Positions 55,930-64,000 of a stretch of 64,000 nt of DNA are shown here, piece after piece. How positions within the stretch are numbered: position 1 is the stretch's first letter; each line of letters opens with the position of its first letter. The DNA is taken from contig CAUYUJ010009857.1 of NCBI GenBank assembly GCA_963575745.1, forward strand, positions 163,501-227,500, in the 5' to 3' direction. Origin of the DNA: Prorocentrum cordatum (Eukaryota; Sar; Dinophyceae; Prorocentrales; Prorocentraceae). The notes below the pieces were generated by a model. The model did not search any database. It was not told the DNA's origin and saw only the letters and a list, made by a program, of their open reading frames with translations. A program made the position numbers and the translations under genes.

Positions 55930-56959
55930 CGCCCGGCGCAGGTTACCGTGGCCGCCGCCCGATCCCCCCGGGCGCGCCGCCTGGCCCATGCGCGCTGGGG
56001 CGCGCGCGGTCATGCTCTGGTTGCGCTCGCCCGAGCGGGTGCTGCTGGAGGCGGCATCTACTGGGCCGCCTGGTGGGGCCTCCAGGCCGCCCAGGACCCG
56101 CGGGTCCGTGAGGCGGCGACGGCGGCGGGCGCGGCCGGTGCAGCCGCGGCCTCTGCTGCGGCCGAGGCGGCGGCCTCCTGGTTGGAGGGTGGCGGCGGCA
56201 GCTGGGTATTGCCATCGGAAGTCTGCTTCTCACGCTTGCAATTGGGCATTGCCCTCGGCGTCGTCGTCGTCGTCCTTTGCTGTGCTGTTGCTGCGGCCGC
56301 CTGCTGTGGCGCCGCTGTCGGGGTCGCGGGGCATTGGGCATGCGCGCGCCGCCGCCCAGGTCCCGCAGCCAAGCTCCTGCAGCTGGCCCGGCTCGCGAGC
56401 GTCGTCGAGATTGGCGGGGGGCAGGCGGTGCAGACGGCAGCGCTGGAGCTGGAGGTGGACCCTGTTGCTGTTCGCGCTTGGTTGCTGCGGTGGCGGCAGG
56501 CGCTCCGGCCCAGGGCGCGCGCGCCTGGGCGGGTGGCAGCGCGACGGCGCGTGCAGCAAACGGATGTGCCTCAAATGTGGACGCGAAGGGCGGGCAGGAG
56601 GCGCTGCGGCAGAACCGTTGCCAGCCTTGCGCGTCGTCGCGGCACCTGAGGGCAGTGCTGGATCCCCTGACGCCGGTGCGTCGCAGGAGGCCGCGGGTGG
56701 CGCTGCTGTGCGAGAGTCTGGGCAGGGCACTCTGCTTCCCAGACTGCAGGCGCTGCCGCCCGTGCTGCCTGTGACGGCGCCGCTACGGGTGCCGAAGCGT
56801 GCGAGGAGGCGGATCGGCAAGCTCCAGGCAAAGGTCATGGAAGAGGTGATGATGCGCAGTGCCTCAGCTGAAGGAGAAGCCACTGAGCAGGAGGTGAAGG
56901 CGGTGGTGCCTTGTGCGCGCCTGTGCGCTATCCTGGCCAGACGTGAGCCACGGAGGTAG
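55930..56959 (+). pseudogene. Second non-LTR element: N-terminal region
   Basis: Two forward frames share this segment. The first (to about 56,560) is Ala-rich, holds a strongly hydrophobic stretch (LGIALGVVVVVLCC, about 56,245) and a helical SVVEIGGGQAVQTAALELEV segment. The second (to 56,959) holds KRMCLKCGREGR, a possible zinc-binding start, and VPKRARRRIGKLQAKVMEEV, PCARLCAILARREP. Resemblance to the N-terminal part of a dinoflagellate non-LTR polyprotein is remembered, not tested. No endonuclease motif is visible between this and the polymerase. Confidence 0.45.
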
Positions 56960-58480
56960 GAGGCGAGCCGAAGGAGGCAGCGCAGTGGAAGGTACTGAGG
57001 AGGAGGCTGCAGCTCGCAGAGGCCGGCAAGTGGCACCAGCTGGTGGACGAGTTGGCCGAGGAGTTGAGGAGTGTCGAGGCCTCGGCCGAGGAGAGCCGCG
57101 CATGGGCCAGAGAGGATGCTGACGACGACGGCGCTGCGCGGCGCCAGAGACGAGGGATAGCCATCGGCAAGGTGAAGTGCAATTGCACCCGCACTGGGGC
57201 GCAGTTGCTCTGGGGGCAGTCGATGATGCCGCCCTGCCGCGCCACGGCGGACGCGCAGAAGAAGCTGCTAGTGCTGGAGACCAGCGGCGTCGATGGCACC
57301 CACCTGAGAACGGAATTGGCCAGCGCGCGGGCCGCCGGCAGCGAGCCGAGCGGCAGATTTCGCGTGCTAGCGAGGCACGTCAGGAGGAGGCTAGCGCTGC
57401 TCAGAATCGGCGCGCAGCCCAGGGGAGGGAAGTGTCGCGACGACGCGCTGGTGGCGACGGACGAGACTCGACATGGCATCCAAACCCTCGTGAGTTGTTC
57501 GCGGAGATGGGCTGATGGCGCCTTCCCGCCCTGGGTCGTTGCTAGGCTGCGAGAGCAAGTCTTGGGGCCCCTCCGGAGCCCAACGGCGAGCCGCGGAACA
57601 TCTCGCTCATGGAGTGCGCCCTGAAGTTTGCCAGCGGCATCGTGCAAGACGTCGTCAGGGAGATGGGCCCTAAGGACGGCGCGGGGGAGGGGCTGCGTTG
57701 GTTGGTCGCAGTGCGGAGGCCAGCCAGCAGGGCCAGAACTCATGCTCATGATTGGGCAGGGGATGATGAACCTGAGGCCGGACCTCGCCTATGTCAGCCT
57801 GGGCGGCGGGGCGCATGAAGAGGGCGGTGATGCTGCAGGGCGCGACGCGCTGGTGCCCGAGGCGCGCCAATTTCCTAGCATGCCAGTGGGGCGCGCCGAC
57901 CGCGGCTCGGATCGAGGCGGAGCCGGGGAAGTGGGAGGAGACGACAGTGCACGATGGCACAGCCCAAGGCGATATTTCTTCGTCGCCAGCTTTTTCGAGA
58001 GGATACCGTGTAGTCATTGAATCGGCATGGCGGCGCATGACATCGGAGGGCATTCGGGCTCACCTGCCTAACCTGGTAGACGATCTTATGCTGATCGCTG
58101 AACCGCGGCACGTGGACCGAGCTGTCGAGATCCTGTCCGAGGAGCTGGCGCTGGCGGGCATGCGGCTCAACCTCGACAAATCGGCAGCTTTCGTTCCAGA
58201 GTGGGACAGAGAGAGAGCGAGCGAGATGAGCTCATCACCAGCGTTCCCCAAGTCTCCGGAGGCATACCGGCGCTCGGGTGCGCGTACGGGGGCGAGTTCG
58301 AAAGTCTCCTGGGGCCGCATTCCGTGGACGCGGGCTAGGGAGCGGCTCGCACAGGCGAAGCGGTTAGCAGCTGAATGCGCCGCCCACCGTGGCGAATGTA
58401 GACTGGAGGCCGCCTGGCACCTGGCAGGCAGCGTGGCATATGCTTCGCAGCGTGGTGGCGAAGGCGCTGCTCTGTGACAT
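56960..58480 (+). pseudogene. Second non-LTR element: reverse transcriptase
   Basis: RRRLQLAEAGKWHQLVDEL starts the readable part (about 57,003), then GAQLLWGQSMMPPC (about 57,199), RVLARHVRRRLALLRIGAQP, then a shift to RNISLMECALKFASGIVQDV (57,594), another to GQPAGPELMLMIG, NLRPDLAYVSLGG, and a third near 57,800 to RAVMLQGATRWCPRRANFLA, QWGAPTAARIEAEPGKWEE, the motif B block TAQGDISSSPAFSRGYR, motif C NLVDDLMLIAEP (58,072-58,107) and GMRLNLDKSAAFVPEWD. The motif A Asp appears to be Gly (VSLGG). The family differs from the 30 kb LINE, which has ADDL and GPPLW. At least three frameshifts make it a pseudogene. Confidence 0.75.
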
Positions 58481-59913
58481 CAGGACGCTGGGGCCGTTGG
58501 CATCTCTGCCCCTCGCCGAAGAGTTAGATCGGGCTGTAATCGCGGCATGCAAGCAGCTTGCGCGCGCGGGTGATGGCGATTGTGGCTGGACCGAGGCGAG
58601 CGGCGAAACAACTCGCTTGGTCTTCGGATCTCAGCGGCATGGGCTGTGGTTCTGCTGCCACCGCCGCGCGGGTGGGGAGGCTTGCCGCCATTGCCCAATG
58701 CTTGCCGACGGCGCGTGCGCATCTTAGGAAGATCCTGCCAGACATTCCTGAACACGTGCTGCTCGAAGCGGTTCCTCTCGTTGGCGTCGACGACGCGTTG
58801 CAGTGGTTACGCGACGAGTGCTGCATTGAGCTGGCCGCGACAGTCGACATCGCGACTGGGCAGGAGCCGCGTTTCAACCCGCGCCAGCCGTTCCAGCCAG
58901 TTTTGGGGTTGCAGGGCCTGCTCTCGAAAGTGATCGCCGAGAAGCAGCGTGCCGCCCTTTTGGAGCTGCGCGCGGCTGCAGAGCGATGCCTGCGAGGGCT
59001 GGCAAGCGCGGCGCAGAAGAGAGACCCAGCAGGCGCCCTGGTCGCAAGGCAGAGGGCCGCAGCGCACCTCCGGCACCAGGTCCGTCTGCGGGCTGCGGCC
59101 GGGCAAAGGTGTTGGAGGTTGGGTAGAGGCCTGCCCGAGGACGCCGGCGCTGTGTCTGACGGACAGTGAGTTCGGATTTGGCGTGCGTTGGCGACTTGGT
59201 TTGGCGACGATGCAGAGAGTGGCCCTTGCATGCGCAGGCCAGCGAGGCTGGGCGCGCTCCAAGACTGCGACGCCGCGGAGGAACGATGTGGTCGTGAATT
59301 TGATACTCATGGTGACCACGCAGTCCTTTGCGGCCGCGGTCGAGGGCGGTGCCGGTCGCGCACGGCCGTGTGCAAGTGCTTGGGGCGGCTTGCCCGGGAG
59401 GCAGGCGTCGGGTTCAGTTTCGAAGAGGCGTGCCCATCTGTGCTGCAAGGCGCCGCTGACAGCACAGAGGCTGTTGAAGCGCGGCTCGACCTGCATCTAT
59501 GGTCTTCGAGTCAGCAGTGGCTGTGGGAGGCGTGTGTGGACGCCGCGGTCGCGCATCCTTGGCGCGTGGCTTGGCGCCGCAGCGCTGCAAAAGAGGACGG
59601 CGCAGCGGCGGCGGAGGCCACGCAGAGGAAGCGACGGCGTTGCCGCGATGGGTTTGGCGGCGTCGCGGTCACCGCCGCAGCTGTGGGGGCCTGGGGGCGG
59701 CTCGGCGATGAGGCCGCGGAGCTGCTCGCACAGCTGGCGGCGCGCTGGGCCGGCGGCGCGAGGGCGGGGCATGCCGCGGCCGCGGCGACTGAGCGAAGGT
59801 GGCGCGCTGAGCTTGGCATCGCGCTGACCCGCGCGCAGGCGGCCACGGCAGCGCGAGCTAACGCGCCGCTAGGCTGTGTGGGCGGCGGCGAGGAGTCGGG
59901 CGAGCGCGACTGA
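58389..59913 (+). pseudogene. Second non-LTR element: C-terminal domain
   Basis: Frame 1: WHMLRSVVAKALLCDIRTLG. Shifted frame from about 58,610: QLAWSSDLSGMGCGSA, RVGRLAAIAQCLPTARAHLR, continuing to about 59,169. The third frame, from about 59,188 to TGA 59,911, holds CGREFDTHGDHAVLCGRG (a CxxH-type metal site as in non-LTR C-termini), KCLGRLAREAGVGFSFEE, EARLDLHLWSSSQQWLWEA, VDAAVAHPWRVAW, then GGVAVTAAAVGAWGRLGDE and LLAQLAARWAGG. The segment EARLDLHLW...VDAAVAHPW may be a degraded restriction-like nuclease domain; that is inference. Confidence 0.65.
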
Positions 59914-60258
59914 GGCTCCGAACGCGTTTTCCAATGTGATGTGTGTTTATAGACATTGCTCTAACGCTTCAACAACAACAAGGGTCAAGGCTCTTGGCTC
60001 AAGGAGGGTCAACCCGCGGGCTCCTGTCGGGCGGGGCTTGTAGGCCCCCGGGCACGCCCCGCCGCGCCCTGCGCGCCAGCGCGAGCACAGCCATGGCGGG
60101 CAGGGTCGACGACTCTGGGGAGTCGGGCCTCACGCAGGCCGCTGGCGCGCTGCACCTGGCTGGCGCCGCCGAGCCGCCGGAGCTTGGCCAGCCAGGAGAT
60201 GCTGGAGGTCCGCCTGCAGGGCGACACGCTCAGGCGAACGTGTTCCAGTTGATAGAGA
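59914..60258. other. 3' end of second element and unassigned DNA
   Basis: Short CAACAACAAC run at 59,969, AAGGCTCTTGGCTCAAGGA (59,986), then GC-rich sequence. No gene seen. Confidence 0.4.
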
Positions 60259-62178
60259 GTGCGTGGAATGAGTGGAATGAGTAGACGGTCGTGGCGAAGA
60301 AGGAGTACATCGCTGCAGCACTGCTGGTTCAGCATGGGCAACATGTTCCCATCAGGCTCGATGCCATGTTCCAGGTGTACTCCGACTGGACCTCCCTGCG
60401 CTCGCGCCCGGCGAAGGTCGGGTACGGCCTGGATCAGGACGTCCCCTGCGGGATGCTGGGCATGCCCGCTCTGGCCAGCCTTCCGCGGACTGGTGTGCAT
60501 CGTGGGCCGCGCGAGGAGGCTCGGCATGATGCTTTCAGTCGTGGCGCGTCTTCCTCAACGGCCAGATCGGGACAAGCAGAGGGCCAGGAAGACGATGAGC
60601 AGGATGGAGAAGGCGAGAGAGGAGTGCGTGTCCAAGTTGCCACAGGCATTGCGGGGCCGAGCCAAAAGTAAGACATTTGTTGCGCCCATCTTTCAGGGGC
60701 CGCCCGACGCGCTGGAGGAGTAGCTGGGGGCGCAGCTGGCCGCGCAAGGGCGCGCGTGCACGTCGGCCTTGTGGCTTTCGGACATTGCGGCCGCGGGCAA
60801 GGCGGGCTCCCAGGGCAGACTTGACGTGCAGTCGTCCAGGGAGCTGCGCGAGCAGCTGACTAAAGGTGCTGACCGGGCTCTCGCAGCGCTCCGCCCGCGC
60901 GCAGACCGCACGGTACTGGTGTGGGCACCCCGGCAGAACGAACAATTGCAGGGGCTCATGGGGGGCCGCGAAATCATTGCCAAGGGCGCCAGCATGAACT
61001 TTCACATGATCCCTCTCTGCGAGAGGGGGCCTATCCTGATGCAGGATAAGTTGGAGTACTTGGGCGTCATGTGGCCGCAGCCCGTCCTTGGAATATGATG
61101 GGCCCATATGATCACCGACATGACCCGCCTTATCGAGCCTGCGGTTTTTACGACCGTGATGTCAGACGTCTCAGCGGCGGTGAACACATTTTTCGCAGCA
61201 TTCTGTGTCTCTCCTCGGGGAGGGCTGTCGTCACCGCCGCGGGCTGCGTCGTGGAGGCCAGCGCTACTGGTGGAGGATAGTAGCTATGTCATCTGGGTGG
61301 ATTGCGAGGTGGGAGAGCACATGAAGACGCTCGCGGCGTTAGCAGCGATCCCATTTGGATTTGTGACTAGATGGGAGGGGCCGTTCCGGACCTAGGGTTC
61401 GTCTGAGGGGTGCAAGCGAGTCCGCTTCAAGGGATTCGTCTTCAAACAGACGGCTACTGAGCTGGACGTGCACTTCCATATGATGGCGTTGACGGCGAAT
61501 GGACAGTTACAGCGCGCGCTCATCGGGTCGCAGAGGATCTTCGCGGACCGTGGCGCCAGGGTGGTGGAGTTCACGTCTGCGCGCGCGCTCGAGCAACTCC
61601 GGCCCCTTTTCGACGAGGCAATCTTGGTGTCCTCCAAGGCTGCGCTGGTGCACGCGTCTTCTTCCAAGTCTCGGTGGGTCGCGGCCCTCTCCGAGCTCGT
61701 GGTCGAGAACCCATGCTGCGCCGTCTTGCAAGTTCGCTGGCGCCGAGCGGAGCATGGTGGGCGCGCCTGGGCGAAGCCTAGCGCGCTGGACTCCGCCGTC
61801 CGGGGGGCGGTTGCGCGTGCCGGGGCGCAGGAATGCGGGGGCGACCCAGACGAGGGCTCCGCGCGCATCAGCCTGCGAGGCCCACTGGGCACAAATCCAG
61901 AAGCTCCTCTCCAGCAGCTCATGCAGCGGCTTTCGACTCGCCTGGGGGCCCAGATCGTCCAGCGGAGCACGACGGACCCAATGCTTCCAAACTCATGGAG
62001 GCCACGGCTTGCGCCAGCTGGCGATCTCTCCGGTGAGATTGACATTCTGCTCGCTGGAGCTGGTGCGGTCGAAGCTCTCTAGAGGAGCATCTACGGCGAG
62101 ATAGTGCAGTTCAACGGCGTGCAGATCCCGATCCATGTGCATAGCGATTCCACTGCGGCGGCGGCACTTCGGCGCTAG
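60259..62178 (+). pseudogene. Long decayed reading frame, family unknown
   Basis: A single forward frame persists from 60,259 to 62,175 with only four internal stops: TAG 60,721, TGA 61,096, TAG 61,393, TAG 62,080. Segments that look protein-like: ERDKQ-rich helix about 60,570, SSRELREQLTKGADRALAAL, DRTVLVWAPRQNEQLQGLM, ASMNFHMIPLCERGPIL, LIEPAVFTTVMSDVSAAVNT, CKRVRFKGFVFKQTATELDV, HFHMMALTANGQLQRALIG, FDEAILVSSKAALVHASSSK, IYGEIVQFNGVQIPIHVHSD. The final HVHSDSTAAAALRR recalls an RNase H-like TDSxAA motif of retroelements, but no other landmark supports that. It lies between two non-LTR remnants. Confidence 0.4.
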
Positions 62179-62519
62179 TCGCATGGGTAGCGCCGGGAGT
62201 ACCGGCCCTCAGAAACGCCGCTGGCTGAGGGCCGTCCCAGGAAGCGTCGGGGCCCGGCGGCGGCTCCAGATCATGACTTGAGTTCATGTCATATTCTTCG
62301 CGAGCCCTCACCACGCATTGACATGTCAACCTGCGCGCCAACTTTATCATTGGCGCCTTCTCCACGTTCTTCTTCGGCGATGCCTCCACGGTTTTCGACT
62401 TCCCTGCCAGTTGCGGCTGCGCCTTCCTTTCGCGGGGCGGCTGGAACTGCTTCTTCGAGCCCCTGTTCTCCGATGCTGTCCTCAACCCCTTTCTCTTCAA
62501 CCCGCGCCCTGTCAGATAG
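62179..62519. other. Unassigned DNA
   Basis: Pyrimidine-rich patches; no gene recognised. Confidence 0.4.
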
Positions 62520-63075
62520 GCGCGGCCCGACGCGGCCCGACGCAGCCCAGCGCGGCCCGGCGCAGCCCGACAACCCCGGATCTATTTCCCGACCCCCCGA
62601 CGACCCTCGACGACCCCCCGACGACCCCGCGATGTCCCCCCTACGAGCCCCAGACGACCCTGCGACGACCCCATGACCTCCCGGCGACGCGGCCCGTCGC
62701 GGCCCGACGCGGCCCGACGCAGCCCGACGCAGCCCCGCGCCAACCCTGCATCTACATCCCGACCCCCCGTCGACCCCCTGACGACTTCCCGACGGCCACG
62801 CGATGGCCCCCCTACGAGCCCCAGATGACCCCACGTCGACCCCGCGACCCCCCGACGACGCTGCCCGATGCGGCCCGACGCAGCCGACGCAGCCCGACGC
62901 ACCCCGACGCAGCCCCCGCATCTGCATCCCGACCCCCCGACGACCCCTCGACGACCCCCCGACGACCCCACGATGGCCCCCCTACGAGCCCCAGACGACC
63001 CCACGACGTCCCCATGACTCCCCGTCGACGCGGCCCGACGCGGCCCGAGGCAGCCCGACGCAGTCCCGGCCCATA
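62520..63075. repeat. Higher-order repeat of about 170 bp, three copies
   Basis: Each unit has GACGCGGCCCGACGCAGCCC blocks, CATCTACATCCCGACCCCCC, GACGACCCC runs and CCCCCCTACGAGCCCCAGA (62,635, 62,806 and 62,977, spacing 171). The inner repeats CGACGACCCC and GCGGCCCGAC nest within it. Confidence 0.92.
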
Positions 63076-63191
63076 TGCGCCGTGCTTGCCAGACATCGGG
63101 CCCGGCGGCTCCCCGTTCGCTGGCAATTTCACTGGTGGGAGCTAGAAAACACAAGCATTCATTGCTCGTGACGTGCAGCGGCGCAGGCTGA

Positions 63192-64000
63192 AGCAGGCCC
63201 ACTGCTTACGGTTGTTGCGAGGGAGATTTTTTAGCCATCCAGGAAACCCATGGCATGCCTGGCGCGACTTTTACACTGAGTCTGCCTCCAGGGATCCGGG
63301 CGTGGTGGTCGCCTTTCACGGCCTCCGTGGGCGGCGTCGGCACCGTGGTTCAGCAGACGTTCCTGGAGCAGTTCGTGGAGCCCGACTGGGTGGAGGTGGT
63401 GCCAGGCCGCGCTGCTGTTCTCCGTCTGGGCGGCCCGAAGGGCGCTTTGGACCTCGTGGTGGTTTTTATTCCTACCGGACAAGCGGCTGCAGAACGAGCG
63501 GCGATGCGGGACGTGATGGCACGGAATGTTGTCCGTCTTGCGGGCCAGGCGCTTCCGGTGTTTATCGGCGATTGGAACTTTGTCAGACAGCCGAAATGCC
63601 GTAGCAACCTCAGCAGGGGCACGTGGTCGGAGGGCTCGGACGTCGGGGAGCACGAGCAGCTCGAGGATGCCCTGCTCTGGCCGCATGGCATGCACGAGGT
63701 TTGGCAGCCAGACTTCACGCATGCAAGCGCACGATCACGATCCATATTGGATTGGGCATGCGCGAACGCACACGTAGCATATCAATTCTGACACACATGG
63801 TCATGCGTTGCTCTTGATTGGGTTCGTCGCCTCTACGTTCACAGACCGATTGAGATATAGCGACTGCTGCCTCTGCGATCTCCTTCAGGCCCGCGGAGTG
63901 TACCGACTGGCCCATCCAGGAGAGATGATTGGGCACGCCTTGTTGTTCTACGTTGTGAGGAGCTTCGGGGCGCCGACCCCTGCCTGGACAACGCGTGCAG
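63192..64000 (+). pseudogene. Non-LTR element endonuclease domain (runs off the window)
   Basis: The frame opens after TGA 63,189 and reads EGDFLAIQETHGMPGATF: the QETHG motif (about 63,240) is the metal-binding Glu motif of apurinic-type endonucleases. Then FVEPDWVEVVPGRAAVLRLG, GALDLVVVFIPTGQAAAERA, FIGDWNFVRQP (GDWN about 63,566), HGMHEVWQPDFTHASARSRS, ILDWACANAHVAYQ. TGA at 63,789 and a TAG at 63,862 interrupt, but the same frame continues HTWSCVALDWVRRL, VPTGPSRRDDWARLVVLRCE, GADPCLDNAC to the end. The QETHG and GDWN forms differ from NET and GDFN of the 30 kb LINE, so this is another family, possibly that of 55.9-59.9 kb. The usual D-H pair near the end is not intact. Confidence 0.8.

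Noticed and set aside
59991-60002. Spliced-leader relic (TCTTGGCTCAAG resembles the end of the dinoflagellate leader)
   Set aside because: Only 11 of 12 bases of the 3' end match and the upstream half is absent. It lies at the end of a retroelement and could be chance.

Overview
The window looks like nuclear DNA of a dinoflagellate. The main evidence is a set of decayed non-LTR retrotransposons whose proteins read like the dinoflagellate LINE families I know: an endonuclease with a catalytic NET or QETHG motif, a polymerase with DVSGAFDRV, QG.xxGPPLW and (Y/F)ADDL, and a C-terminal block ending in HLAPL..RRDI. The DNA is mostly very GC-rich and packed with simple repeats. I see no confident host protein gene, no rRNA or tRNA gene and no bacterial-type operon. 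The species assignment is inference.

Layout. From 1 to about 22.8 kb the DNA is GC-rich and dominated by GGA/CCT, GAT, TCG and CA microsatellites, by degenerate CTCTTGGGG-type tracts, and by dispersed modules: a hairpin block built on GGGCTGGTGGG, a 102-bp tandem array, TIR foldback elements, near-perfect palindromes, and a duplicated 180-bp sequence of which one copy carries a foldback insertion. From about 22.8 to 29.7 kb lies an AT-rich island with TA and ACT repeats, two groups of 20-22 bp palindromes, and a LINE C-terminal fragment. From 29.7 to about 45.7 kb several copies of one LINE family lie in the same (+) orientation. The best copy (29,804-34,990) has ORF1 and ORF2 nearly readable but is inactivated by stops, by a changed catalytic residue and by a T73A22 tract. 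Other fragments lie at 35.1-35.8, 36.0-36.2, 36.6-39.6 and 43.4-44.6 kb. The second palindromic minisatellite (36,272-36,592) sits between two of them. The 102-bp array recurs at 41.0-41.9 kb.

From 45.7 to 55.8 kb are minisatellites (76-bp, 24-bp and about 52-bp units), microsatellites and unassigned DNA. From 55.9 to 59.9 kb is a second, different non-LTR element with a recognisable polymerase (VDDLMLI) and a CxxH-type C-terminal domain, broken by frameshifts. From 60.3 to 62.2 kb one reading frame persists with only four internal stops but matches no family I recognise. From 62.5 to 63.1 kb is a 170-bp higher-order repeat, and from 63.2 kb to the end is an apurinic-type endonuclease domain of another LINE that runs off the window.

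The least ordinary signal is structural: several unrelated sequences that are perfect or near-perfect palindromes of 20-49 bp. In two places these form arrays with a period of about 49 bp. Long poly(T) tracts, all on the + strand, interrupt the LINE reading frames.
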